Assembly (NCBI GenBank): GCA_021789495.1
Contig: JAJYJM010000005.1
Span: 11,876 to 75,875, forward strand
DNA length: 64,000 bases
Origin: Nitrospirota bacterium
GTDB lineage: Bacteria > Nitrospirota > JACRHJ01
Direction of reading: 5' to 3'
The translations under genes were made by a program, and so were the position numbers. Shown here piece after piece: positions 1-7,808 of the stretch. The notes beneath the pieces were generated by a model that was not told the origin of the DNA, searched no databases, and saw nothing but the letters and a program-made list of their open reading frames with translations. The stretch's first letter is position 1, and each line of letters starts with the position of its first letter.

Positions 1-87
1 ATGACCGCTCACGGAGGCACAATCGCAGCCGAAAGCAAGGAAGGCGAAGGCGCGACGTTCATCCTGCGCCTGCCCGCCGCACCGTAA
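1..87 (+). CDS. Sensor histidine kinase, C-terminal end only (partial)
   Basis: The reading frame is open from the window edge to TAA at 85-87 and gives 28 residues. It reads AHGGTIAAESKEGEGATF followed by a short ILRLP tail. This is the usual end of a HATPase_c domain: the HGG turn, the G2 box GEGATF and a final LP strand. Only the ATP-binding tail is visible, so neither the sensor nor the partner regulator can be named. The gene runs in the same direction as the radical SAM gene that follows about 180 bases later. Confidence 0.75.
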   Translation: MTAHGGTIAAESKEGEGATFILRLPAAP

Positions 88-116
88 AGCGGAATCTCCG
101 TCGCCATGCCACGCAT

Positions 117-185
117 TGTAGGGGCGCAATTCATTGCGTCCGGCATTCGTTCGTCATTCCCGAAGGTCTTAATCGGGAATCCAGG
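117..185. repeat. Composite dispersed repeat, copy A
   Basis: Two palindromic blocks lie side by side: TGTAGGGGCGCAATT-CATTGCG and then CGTCATTCCCG...CGGGAATCCAGG. The same pair, in the same order, is found at 2673-2746. The second block resembles the dRS3-type ATTCCC...GGGAAT repeats known from other genomes. No gene is visible in 88-265 apart from this element. Confidence 0.7.
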
Positions 186-265
186 TTTTATATGCCGTTT
201 GAATTCTGTCGCCCGATTACTATTCATTTGACAATACCCCGGCACAGGTCTAAGCTTTAAAAATA

Positions 266-1696
266 ATGCATACCAAGATCTGTTTCATCGAGGCGAAATC
301 GCCGGGGGCGCACGTCTTCTCGGCCTTTCCCATACCGCGCCTGGGCACAGTGTTGCTCGCCACCATCCTCAAGGGGCTGGGATACGACACCCGCGTGTTC
401 ATAGAGGACGTGGAGGCGCCGGACTGGAATGAGGTTGACTCCTGCCGGATAGTCGGCATTTCAACCATCACATCCACCGCCCCGCGCGCCTATAAAATCG
501 CCGACAGGCTCCGCGCAAGGGGCAAGACGGTGATAATGGGCGGCCCTCACGTCACGTTCCTGCCGGACGAGGCACTCAGGCATGCCGATTTCGTCGTTCG
601 CGGCGAGGGCGAACATACCGTTGTGGAACTGCTCAGCGCAATCGAGAATAAATCCTCTTTCGGAGATATAAAGGGCCTGTCGTGGAATTCCCAGGAAGGC
701 CCGGTGCATAACGAAGCGCGTGAGTTGATAGCGGACCTCGACCCGTACCCCGCGCCGGATTTCTCGCTCGTCCGGGGCTGGAGCCCGAAGGTCATTCTCC
801 CCATAGCCACGTCGCGCGGCTGTCCGTTCGATTGCAGCTTCTGCTCCGTAATCCACATGTTCGGCAGGAAATACAGGTTCAAAGGCATCGATAAGGTAAT
901 GGAGGAAATTCGTGCCGGGATAGAGGCAGGCAGGACTGCGGCGGGCAGATCCGGTTCGTTTGTGTTTTTCATAGACGACAATTTCACTGCTAACAAAAAG
1001 CGGACAAAGGAACTCCTGCGCAGGATCATAGACGAGGGCTGGTCTGCGGGCGGACTGAAGTTCAACTGGAGCGCCCAGGTGCGAAGCGACGCCGCGAGCG
1101 ACCCGGAGCTTCTGGACCTGATGAAGCGCTCCGGGTGCGAGAACGTGTTCATAGGCTTCGAGTCCGTCAATGAGAAGACGCTTCAGCTTTACAATAAAAA
1201 ACAAGGGGTTGAGGACATCGTTCGGGCGGTTCGGGCGTTCCATGCCAGGGGCATTCGCATACACGGCATGTTCGTCTTCGGCTCGGATACGGACGACGCC
1301 GAAACCATCAGGAATACACAGCTTTTCGCCCGGAAGATGGACATGGAGTCCGTGCAGTTCCTCGTCCTCACGCCGCTTCCCGGGACGCCGGTTTACAAGG
1401 AATTCGAGGCCCAGGGCAGGCTTCTGCACAAGGACTGGAGCAAGTACGACGCGCATTACGCCGTCTTCCGTCCCCTGCTTATGTCGCCCTCCGAGCTTCA
1501 ACGCGAGACTTTCAAGGCTATGGCAAAATTCTACTCCTGGAGCAAGATTTTCCGGCACGTCTCAAGGTTTAACTTCTACTGCGGGATGCTCGGCCTCTAC
1601 GGCAAGCAATCCGTAAAGAAGGCGCGCGTAAAAAGCGAGCAATATCTTAGAGATATGAAGGAGCTTGTGAACCTCCCGCCGTTAAAAAACCATTAA
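266..1696 (+). CDS. B12-binding-domain radical SAM protein
   Basis: The 476-residue product has the two-part build of class B radical SAM enzymes. An N-terminal Rossmann-like cobalamin-binding domain (about 1-150) includes VIMGGPHVTFLPDEA, a form of the fold that lacks the DxHxxG histidine. A radical SAM core from about 185 carries the cluster motif RGCPFDCSFCSV (CxxxCxxC). The LTPLPGTPVYKEFE stretch and the Tyr/Phe-rich C-terminus resemble the HpnJ/BchE-like group and the four radical SAM proteins at 11-18 kb. Such enzymes methylate or rearrange unactivated carbons, often in lipids or tetrapyrroles. The substrate here is unknown. Only a poor promoter (TTGACA at 228-233 with a weak -10) precedes the gene, which stands alone between repeats. 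Confidence 0.88.
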   Translation: MHTKICFIEAKSPGAHVFSAFPIPRLGTVLLATILKGLGYDTRVFIEDVEAPDWNEVDSCRIVGISTITSTAPRAYKIADRLRARGKTVIMGGPHVTFLPDEALRHADFVVRGEGEHTVVELLSAIENKSSFGDIKGLSWNSQEGPVHNEARELIADLDPYPAPDFSLVRGWSPKVILPIATSRGCPFDCSFCSVIHMFGRKYRFKGIDKVMEEIRAGIEAGRTAAGRSGSFVFFIDDNFTANKKRTKELLRRIIDEGWSAGGLKFNWSAQVRSDAASDPELLDLMKRSGCENVFIGFESVNEKTLQLYNKKQGVEDIVRAVRAFHARGIRIHGMFVFGSDTDDAETIRNTQLFARKMDMESVQFLVLTPLPGTPVYKEFEAQGRLLHKDWSKYDAHYAVFRPLLMSPSELQRETFKAMAKFYSWSKIFRHVSRFNFYCGMLGLYGKQSVKKARVKSEQYLRDMKELVNLPPLKNH

Positions 1697-1715
1697 ACCG
1701 CCCCGAATAAATAAT

Positions 1716-2006
1716 CCCCCCAAAACGCACCTTCCCCGCGCCCTCTTTTTGCCCCGAAAATGCCCGAAAACGGCCCATTTCAGGCCCGCTTTCGATACCG
1801 GGGGAAATTCGTGATTTTTACACGTTTTTACTTTAACAATCAGCAGGTTCTGGAATCAATCCGGAATTGCTATCGACAATGAACTTCTCCGACCGATGAG
1901 ATTTACTATTGGCGCCCGGCTCGCGATTATCAGCAAATAGCATTGCAATTACCGAAACCTCTAAAGTCAACCGTGGATTCTTCGGCTGGGCCTCAGAATG
2001 ACAGGC
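1716..2006 (+). repeat. About 300-bp dispersed repeat element, copy 1
   Basis: This stretch, starting 20 bases after the radical SAM stop codon, is a diverged copy of the reverse complement of 50294-50614. Shared blocks include GCCCGAAAACGGCC, AATCAGCAGGTT, GGAATTGCTAT, CCGACCGATGAG, CCGAAACC, AAAGTCAAC, GTGGATTCTTCG and GGCCTCAGAATGACAGGC, in the same order. There is no credible ORF or transposase in it. It may be a non-autonomous mobile element or a 3' regulatory/RNA unit. Confidence 0.75.
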
Positions 2007-2157
2007 AAGACAAACGAGGCGCCGGCACTCTTTAGTCATTACCGAATGCCCGGATGAAGGGTAGGGGCCGACCCGCGTGCCGGCCTTGAATGAAATTCCT
2101 GGATTCCCGTTTTCGCGGGAATGACGGCGGGCAGGTCGGCAGGCCGGTTCCGCTCCC
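2007..2157. repeat. Repeat-rich spacer with an inverted ATTCCCG palindrome
   Basis: The 150 bases between the large repeat and the NUDIX stop contain another ATTCCCG palindrome at 2098-2127 (GGATTCCCGTTTTCGCGGGA), inverted relative to copies A and B. They also contain GC-rich pieces such as GGGGCCGACCCGCGTGCCGGCC that look like degenerate dispersed repeats. The short open frame running through 1833-2192 translates repeat DNA and is not a gene. Confidence 0.55.
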
Positions 2158-2619
2158 CTAAACCCCATTTTCCAGATCAGTAATAAAGCCAAGCTGTCCG
2201 GCGATTATCCGCTCTTTCGCCTCCGTTACCGTGAACCACCCTCCCCTGTCTATTTCCGGGATATCTATGAACCTGCCGCTCCTGGGAGGCCATTGCATGG
2301 CGCAGAGGTTGCTTTTAAGCTCCTCCGGGATGCAATCGCCCCCGAAGGCCCAGACATATATGACCTTTCCGCTTTTCTGTTTAAGCGGCGTCAAGGCGGA
2401 GAATATGGCGCTTTCGGGAACCATAAAGCCTGTTTCCTCCGTAAATTCGCGCTTCGCCGCGAGAAGAGGTTCTTCCGACTCCAGTATCTCACCCTTGGGG
2501 ATTGTCCATGCCCCAAGGTCTTTATTTACCCAGTACGGCCCGCCCGGATGAACCAGGAACACTTCCAGGCCGCCCCCCCGCCGCCTGTACATTAAAAGTC
2601 CCGCGCTTTTTTTCGACAT
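2158..2619 (-). CDS. NUDIX hydrolase
   Basis: The protein (about 153 residues from the start chosen here) contains a complete Nudix box, GX5EX7REUXEEXGU, in the stretch GEILESEEPLLAAKREFTEE, which binds the metal for pyrophosphohydrolysis. The N-terminus SAGLLMYRRRGGGLEVFLVH and the WTIPKGE lead-in match the small MutT-like NUDIX family that acts on free nucleotides; the substrate cannot be inferred. The ATG at 2619 is preceded by GGAG at a normal distance, so the longer upstream frame is not used. The gene ends in repeat DNA and is transcribed away from the small ORF at 2823. Confidence 0.9.
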   Translation of the reverse strand: MSKKSAGLLMYRRRGGGLEVFLVHPGGPYWVNKDLGAWTIPKGEILESEEPLLAAKREFTEETGFMVPESAIFSALTPLKQKSGKVIYVWAFGGDCIPEELKSNLCAMQWPPRSGRFIDIPEIDRGGWFTVTEAKERIIAGQLGFITDLENGV

Positions 2620-2672
2620 GTAGCCATCTCCATCTGACGCCATTGCAAGCGATTGACACGATTCATTATACA

Positions 2673-2746
2673 CGGGCGCAATAAAATTGCGCCCCTACAC
2701 AACAACATGACTCGTCATTCCCGAATGCTTCTATCGGGAATCCAGG
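2673..2746. repeat. Composite dispersed repeat, copy B
   Basis: It has the same two-block structure as 117-185: a GGGCGCAAT-AAA-ATTGCGCCCC palindrome, then CGTCATTCCCG...CGGGAATCCAGG. Copies A and B form direct repeats that bracket the radical SAM and NUDIX genes. Confidence 0.7.
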
Positions 2747-2822
2747 AATTTTCGCCTTCATCCCCATATGCAAATCCGTGCTATAATTATAGTAGAATCT
2801 ATTATTAAAAAGGAGGCTTAAA

Positions 2823-2936
2823 ATGGTAGGCATGGCTGGTGTAGCGGTTGTATTCTTCATGGGCCTTGCGAGTGCTATTGTCGCTACCGCGGGGGCGGGG
2901 GTTTACGGAATCTACAAGCTCCTGACGGCCCCATAA
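2823..2936 (+). CDS. 37-residue single-pass membrane protein
   Basis: A strong ribosome binding site (AGGAGG at 2811-2816, six bases before ATG) precedes a 37-codon frame ending in TAA. The product is almost wholly hydrophobic (GVAVVFFMGLASAIVATAGA) and ends in YGIYKLLTAP, so it should sit as one transmembrane helix. It is followed within 20 bases by a long perfect hairpin, giving a complete monocistronic unit. It is not recognised as a member of a named family. The good Shine-Dalgarno site, membrane-like composition and terminator argue that it is a real gene. Confidence 0.6.
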   Translation: MVGMAGVAVVFFMGLASAIVATAGAGVYGIYKLLTAP

Positions 2937-2951
2937 AGCGATGCAAGAAAC

Positions 2952-3005
2952 AAATGCGGGTTCGGCAGTTCCCCATATGATAAACAGGGAAGAGAACCCG
3001 CATTT
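2952..3005 (+). terminator. Long hairpin downstream of the small membrane ORF
   Basis: AAATGCGGGTTC (2952-2963) is perfectly complementary to GAACCCGCATTT (2994-3005), a 12-bp stem. A second TTCCC/GGGAA stem lies in the loop. The A-rich left side and T-rich right side would let it stop transcription from both the small ORF and the convergent cupin gene. Confidence 0.6.
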
Positions 3006-3035
3006 ATAATACAAACCGGAATTACAGGATTCCTG

Positions 3036-3416
3036 TCAGTCGCCGACCTTTTCCATCCAGTCGGCGACTTTGCCATTCTGCTGTTCCTGTATGGCGATAT
3101 GAGTCATGGCCGTGGTATCCGAAGCTCCATGCCAATGCTTCTCGCCGGGCGCAATCCAAACTACATCGCCCGGCCTGATTTCCTCGACCGGGCCGCCCCA
3201 GCGTTGCACCAAACCACAACCAGCCGTAACTATAAGAGTCTGGCCGAGCGGGTGCGTGTGCCATGCTGTCCGGGCGCCGGGCTCAAATGTGACGCTGGCG
3301 CCGAGCGCACGCGCCGGATCGTTTGCCTGGAACAGAGGGTCGATACGCACCGTACCGGTGAAATACTCTGCCGGGCCTTTTCCTGATGGCTGGGAACCGC
3401 TTCGTTTGATTTCCAA
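3036..3416 (-). CDS. Cupin-domain protein
   Basis: The product is a small single-domain cupin of about 126 residues. The two cupin motifs are clear: [17 protein letters not shown] with the metal-binding HTH...E/Q pattern, and [17 protein letters not shown] with the second histidine. Relatives often begin with [12 protein letters not shown], and here that start corresponds to a TTG at 3414-3416, so the TTG start is preferred over the ATG at 3482 that would overlap clpC. Members of this group (COG1917-like) bind a divalent metal; no substrate can be assigned. It lies 52 bases behind clpC on the same strand. Confidence 0.82.
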   Translation of the reverse strand: MEIKRSGSQPSGKGPAEYFTGTVRIDPLFQANDPARALGASVTFEPGARTAWHTHPLGQTLIVTAGCGLVQRWGGPVEEIRPGDVVWIAPGEKHWHGASDTTAMTHIAIQEQQNGKVADWMEKVGD

Positions 3417-3468
3417 TATGATAACCGAGATTCTTCGACGGCTGTCCCGAAATGACGATAAGCGGGCA

Positions 3469-5904
3469 TTATACCCCCACAAACGCCTCCAGGGGAATCT
3501 CCTCGAAATATACCCCGCCGTCCCTTAATTTTACGAGCACCTTCCCGCCTTCCTTGAAACGGCCCCGTAAAAGCTCCTCGGAAAACGGGTCTTCGATATA
3601 CTTCTGTATTGCGCGCCGAAGCGGCCTCGCCCCGTAGGACGCCTGGAAGTTGTTCTTTATTATCCACTTCTTCACTTCATTGTCGACATCGAGCTGGATA
3701 TTCTGTTCGAGAAGCATGTTGTTGACTTCGTCCACGAGCAGGTCGACAATCTTGAGAAGCTGGTTGTCGTCCAGATGATGGAAGACGATTATCTCGTCCA
3801 CACGGTTTAAGAACTCCGGGTTGAAGAAATGCTTGAGTTCCCCGGTAACCTTGTCGCTTATGGACTTGACGTTCATGCCGCCGTCGCTGTGGAAGCCCAT
3901 GTTGACGTTCTTGTCGATAAGCCTCGCGCCGAGGTTCGATGTCATGATAAGCACGGTGTTTTTGAAATCGACCTTCCTGCCGTAGCTGTCGGTAAGCTGG
4001 CCGTCGTCGAGCACCTGGAGCAGAATATTGAACAGGTCCGGATGGGCCTTCTCTATTTCGTCGAAGAGCACGACGGAATACGGGCGCCGCCTCACCTTCT
4101 CCGTAAGCTGGCCGCCCTCTTCATACCCGACATATCCCGGGGGCGCGCCAGTGAGCCTTGAGACGGTGAACTTCTCCATGAACTCCGACATGTCCACGCG
4201 AATCAGCGCGTCCTCGTTATCGAAGAGAAACTCGGCCAGAACCCTCGCAAGCTCGGTCTTTCCGACGCCCGTCGGCCCCAGGAATATGAAGGAGCCTATG
4301 GGCTTTTTGCGGTTCTTTATCCCGGCGCGGGAGCGGCGTATCGCCCTCGATACGGCGCGTATGGCCTCGTCCTGTCCCACAATCCTCTTGTGCAGGAACT
4401 CCTCCATCCGGAGCAGCTTCTCGGACTCCTTCTCCTCGAGCTTTAAAAGAGGAATCCCGGTAATCTTGGATATTATGCCCGCAATCTCCTCTTCGCCGAT
4501 GAGCGGCTGCACCTTGTCCTGGGATTCCCGCCAGACGCGCTGGGCCTCCTCGAACTGCTCCTTCAGGCGCTCCTCTTCGCGGGTAAAATACTCGGCCTTC
4601 TCCGCGTCCTGGAGCCTTAAGAACAGGTTCTTGTTTTTCGCGGCCTTTTTCATGTCCCGCTCTACTGCGCGTATGTCCGACGGCAGGGTATATTTCTGGA
4701 GCTTTGCGCGCGAGCCGGCCTCGTCGATTATGTCGATGGCCTTGTCCGGCAGGTAGCGGTCGGTTATGTAGCGGTCTGAGAGCTTCACGGAGGCCTCCAC
4801 GGCCTCGTCCTTGTATTTTACCTTGTGATGGGCCTCGTACTTGCCTTTCAGTCCCTGTAATATTTTGACCGCCTCTTCGAGCGTCGGCGGCATGACCTGT
4901 ATGGGCTGGAAGCGCCTCTCAAGCGCGCCGTCCTTCTCGATATGCTTTCTGTACTCATCGAGCGTCGTTGCGCCGATGCACTGTATCTCGCCCCTGGAAA
5001 GGGCGGGTTTCAACATGCTGGAGGCGTCCACGGAGCCTTCCGCCGCGCCCGCGCCCACAAGCGTATGGAGTTCGTCTATGAATATAATGACGTTTTCCGC
5101 CTGGGCGATTTCCTTCATTACGACTTTCAGGCGTTCCTCGAACTGGCCGCGGTATTTCGTGCCTGCGATGAGCGAGCCCAAATCGAGCGCCACGAGCCTT
5201 TTGTTTGCAAGGTTTTCCGGCACCTCGTCGTTTACTATGCGCTGCGCCAGGCCCTCGACTATAGCAGTTTTGCCCACCCCCGGCTCGCCTATCAATACCG
5301 GGTTGTTCTTCGTGCGGCGGGAGAGTATCTGCATGACGCGCTCGATTTCGTTCTCGCGGCCTATGACGGGGTCGAGCTTGCCGTCCCTGGCAAGCTGGGT
5401 AAGGTCCCGTCCGAACTCGTCCAGCGCCGGAGTGGGGCTTTTCTTGTCCCGCGCCGCCTGACCGGGGCTTCTGCGGACGAAGTTTATCGTAAGCTGGCGG
5501 GCGCCGAGCAGATGCGCGCCGAGGTTCCGAAGGATTTTGCCGCCGATGCCCTCTTCTTCCCTTATTATTCCGAGCAGGAGGTGTTCGCTGCCGACATAAT
5601 TATGGCCAAGAAGCCGGGCCTCTTCTATCGCCAATTCCAGAACTTTCTTGGCCCTGGGGGTGAAGGGTATCTCGCCGAATGCCAGATTTCCCATTCCTCC
5701 CGGAAGGTTACGCTCAACCTCCATCCGCACCTGCTCGGTATTAAGCCCAAGCTTCCGAAGCACGGCGATAGGAATCCCGTCGTCCTCCCGAAGAAGCCCA
5801 AGCAGCAGGTGTTCCGTCCCAAGGTAATCGTTCTGATGCCTCTCCGCCTCTTCTCTGGCGAAGATTATCACCTTCCTGCCTCTGTCTGTAAATTTTTCGA
5901 ACAT
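3469..5904 (-). CDS. clpC: ATP-dependent Clp protease ATPase subunit ClpC
   Basis: At 811 residues the length is normal for ClpC. The order is: double Clp-N repeat ([44 protein letters not shown]), first AAA+ module with Walker [14 protein letters not shown] and Walker [10 protein letters not shown], a ClpC-type middle coiled coil, and second AAA+ module with [17 protein letters not shown] followed by the C-terminal D2-small domain. The presence of the M-domain and two ATPase rings makes it the unfoldase that feeds ClpP; no clpP is in the window. An SD-like GGAGAG precedes the ATG. Confidence 0.97.
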   Translation of the reverse strand: MFEKFTDRGRKVIIFAREEAERHQNDYLGTEHLLLGLLREDDGIPIAVLRKLGLNTEQVRMEVERNLPGGMGNLAFGEIPFTPRAKKVLELAIEEARLLGHNYVGSEHLLLGIIREEEGIGGKILRNLGAHLLGARQLTINFVRRSPGQAARDKKSPTPALDEFGRDLTQLARDGKLDPVIGRENEIERVMQILSRRTKNNPVLIGEPGVGKTAIVEGLAQRIVNDEVPENLANKRLVALDLGSLIAGTKYRGQFEERLKVVMKEIAQAENVIIFIDELHTLVGAGAAEGSVDASSMLKPALSRGEIQCIGATTLDEYRKHIEKDGALERRFQPIQVMPPTLEEAVKILQGLKGKYEAHHKVKYKDEAVEASVKLSDRYITDRYLPDKAIDIIDEAGSRAKLQKYTLPSDIRAVERDMKKAAKNKNLFLRLQDAEKAEYFTREEERLKEQFEEAQRVWRESQDKVQPLIGEEEIAGIISKITGIPLLKLEEKESEKLLRMEEFLHKRIVGQDEAIRAVSRAIRRSRAGIKNRKKPIGSFIFLGPTGVGKTELARVLAEFLFDNEDALIRVDMSEFMEKFTVSRLTGAPPGYVGYEEGGQLTEKVRRRPYSVVLFDEIEKAHPDLFNILLQVLDDGQLTDSYGRKVDFKNTVLIMTSNLGARLIDKNVNMGFHSDGGMNVKSISDKVTGELKHFFNPEFLNRVDEIIVFHHLDDNQLLKIVDLLVDEVNNMLLEQNIQLDVDNEVKKWIIKNNFQASYGARPLRRAIQKYIEDPFSEELLRGRFKEGGKVLVKLRDGGVYFEEIPLEAFVGV

Positions 5905-5940
5905 CTTGACTCTCCAAACTTTTCTTCCAATTTACATTTT

Positions 5941-5969
5941 ATATTAATTTCTTTGGATACAGATGTCAA
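5941..5969 (-). promoter_or_regulatory. Putative sigma-70 promoter of clpC
   Basis: On the minus strand TTGACA (5969-5964) is followed after 17 bases by TAATAT (5946-5941), 37 bases before the clpC start. The -35 is perfect and the -10 matches the consensus in four of six positions. Confidence 0.45.
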
Positions 5970-6017
5970 GGTCTTTAAAGCCTTTATGACCACCGATTTA
6001 TATACGGGTCTTGATTT

Positions 6018-6070
6018 TTGCAAACCTCACATAAATTTCGTTTGACAATAACGCCTGCCGCGTGTAGCCT
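6018..6070 (+). promoter_or_regulatory. Promoter with BirA-like operator upstream of bioB
   Basis: TTGACA (6042-6047) and TAGCCT (6065-6070) are 17 bases apart. Overlapping the -35 is an imperfect inverted repeat TTGCAAACC (6018-6026) and GTTTGACAA (6040-6048), which matches the known BirA operator halves TTGTAAACC/GGTTTACAA in eight and seven of nine positions. The spacer is 13 bases, shorter than the usual 14-16, so the operator call is tentative. Its place in front of a biotin operon fits repression by biotinyl-AMP-bound BirA. Confidence 0.4.
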
Positions 6071-6112
6071 CATGTTCTACCTGTATTGAAGAATAACGCT
6101 TGCCCGATCAAA

Positions 6113-7030
6113 ATGCAAATTTCCAATCTTTTAAATGACTTGGACGAAAAACCCTGGGAATTTATACGGGAAGCCGGGCGCATCCGTGAGGAGAACTTCG
6201 GCCCCGACGTTGATGCGTGTTCCATAATAAACGCCCGCTCCGGGAACTGCCCCGAAGACTGCGCCTTCTGCGCCCAGTCCGCACATCACGCAGCCCGTTT
6301 AAGAACATACCCGCTGCTGCCGGAAGACGAGGTAATCCCTGCGGCGAAACGGGTGTTCGATAACGGCGTCCGACGTTTCTGTATCGTAACCTCCGGGAGG
6401 GGCATAGGTTCAGAAAAGGAGCTTTCCTCCATCGCCCGGATGGTCGAGAAGGTGCGGGAAATCGGCTTTAAGCCATGCGCCACGCTTGGGGCTTTATCTT
6501 TATACCAGCTCCGCACATTAAAGGGAGCGGGCCTGCACCGCTATCACCATAACCTGGAGACGTCGAGGAGCTTCTTTCCCAGAATATGCTCCACGCACAC
6601 GTACGATGAGCGTATCGAGACTCTCCTGGCCGCCAAAGAGGCGGGGCTTTCCACCTGCAGCGGAGGGATTTTCGGCATGGGGGAGGGTATGCCGGACAGG
6701 GCGGAGATGGCCTCCGAACTGGCCCGGCTCGGCGTGGACTCCGTGCCGGTAAATTTCCTTATGCCCATCCCCGGCACGCCGCTTGAGGATGCGGATTTCA
6801 TTACCCCGCTCGAAGCGCTCAAGTCCATCGCCCTGGTGCGCCACATCCTGACCGAGAAGGAAATCCGCGTATGCGGCGGCAGGCTGACTGCGCTTAGGGA
6901 ACTGCACCCGATGGTTTTCCTGGCCGGCGCGAACGGGATATTGATGGGAGATTATCTGACCACGAGCGGCAGGAATTTCGAGGACGACCTGCGCATGATA
7001 AAAGACCTTGGGATGCGGCTTCATGGCTGA
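6113..7030 (+). CDS. bioB: Biotin synthase BioB
   Basis: This radical SAM enzyme inserts sulfur into dethiobiotin, the last step of biotin synthesis. The [4Fe-4S] motif CPEDCAFCAQS (CxxxCxxC) lies near the N-terminus, and the later conserved cysteines expected for the sacrificial [2Fe-2S] cluster occur in FCIVTSGRG, PCATLGAL and STCSGGIFGMGE, with the arginine in CGGRLTALR. I chose ATG 6113 because it leaves room for a leader after the promoter; a TTG at 6086 in the same frame is the alternative and neither has a strong SD. The stop overlaps the start of bioW by eight bases, indicating one operon. Confidence 0.95.
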   Translation: MQISNLLNDLDEKPWEFIREAGRIREENFGPDVDACSIINARSGNCPEDCAFCAQSAHHAARLRTYPLLPEDEVIPAAKRVFDNGVRRFCIVTSGRGIGSEKELSSIARMVEKVREIGFKPCATLGALSLYQLRTLKGAGLHRYHHNLETSRSFFPRICSTHTYDERIETLLAAKEAGLSTCSGGIFGMGEGMPDRAEMASELARLGVDSVPVNFLMPIPGTPLEDADFITPLEALKSIALVRHILTEKEIRVCGGRLTALRELHPMVFLAGANGILMGDYLTTSGRNFEDDLRMIKDLGMRLHG

Positions 7031-7802
7031 GCTTTTCTCCGCAAGAATGCGCGCGTCAAGCGGCGGACTGCATATCTCCGGCGCTGAAAGGATCGTGCCT
7101 GATGCTGAAATCGAGACAGTTGCGGCCTCGCTCATCCGCCGCGCAATGACCCACGAGAACGGCCCTCCGGAAGAGATAAAAATAACCGTGGAGTCCCTTG
7201 CGGGCAGGGAAATTCTGAGACTCAGGCCGCTTAGGGTAATTATACCCTCCGGAATTCCGCATACTATAGCTGTTTCCGAGCTTGCAAGGGCGGGAGTTTC
7301 CGAAAAAGCCGCCAATATGGCCCTTGAAGCGATTCTCTCCGGCGCATCGCCCGCCGGAAATAACATGCGCGGGGCGATGCTGGTTGACGCAGCGACGGGA
7401 GAACGCCTGGAGCCGGACCGTGAGCGCGGGATAAGGGCGCGCGCGGTTGACTGGGCGAAGGAGGCCGAAGCGTATATATCGCCGGCTGAGAATGAACTGG
7501 CCTGCGCCACGCCGCATTTCCGGGAAGCGCTTGCGCTTGCGACAAAGGCGGCGAACGCTCCGGGAGCAGTGGCCGAATTATGCATATCCGACGACCCGCA
7601 CTATACCACGGGTTACGCCGCGTCAAGGGCCTTTGGATATTGCAGGATAGCTTCCATGAAACAATCCGGATGCAGGTTCGGCGGGCGGGCCTTTTTCGTG
7701 AACGCCGAAAAATTCGATCTGGAAAAATATATCGACTATATGCGCAAGACGCCTGTACTGGTAAACGGAAACGTGGAAGTCCTGCATGAAAATAATAAAT
7801 AA
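7023..7802 (+). CDS. bioW: 6-carboxyhexanoate-CoA ligase (pimeloyl-CoA synthetase) BioW
   Basis: BioW activates pimelate with ATP and CoA to pimeloyl-CoA, the acyl donor for BioF. The N-terminus ARMRASSGGLHISGAERIV and the internal RGAMLVDAATGERLEPDRERGIRARAV are family hallmarks, and the length (259 residues) is typical. The presence of BioW rather than BioC/BioH means that pimelate must come from elsewhere, for example free pimelate or BioI/BioZ-like routes. The start ATG at 7023 overlaps the end of bioB; an earlier in-frame start at 7008 is less likely. Confidence 0.93.
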   Translation: MAELFSARMRASSGGLHISGAERIVPDAEIETVAASLIRRAMTHENGPPEEIKITVESLAGREILRLRPLRVIIPSGIPHTIAVSELARAGVSEKAANMALEAILSGASPAGNNMRGAMLVDAATGERLEPDRERGIRARAVDWAKEAEAYISPAENELACATPHFREALALATKAANAPGAVAELCISDDPHYTTGYAASRAFGYCRIASMKQSGCRFGGRAFFVNAEKFDLEKYIDYMRKTPVLVNGNVEVLHENNK

Positions 7803-7808
7803 GCAGTT

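Noticed and set aside
461-1558. A 365-codon open frame opposite the first radical SAM gene
   Set aside because: It is the antisense shadow of a GC-rich gene with clear cluster and SAM motifs on the plus strand; its own product shows no family pattern.
1833-2192. 119-codon open frame on the minus strand
   Set aside because: It translates the dispersed repeats (for example the HSRENGNP-like string from the ATTCCCG palindrome) and runs into the NUDIX gene end.
4942-6045. 367-codon open frame opposite clpC
   Set aside because: Shadow of the clpC N-terminal half; the clpC frame has all expected motifs.
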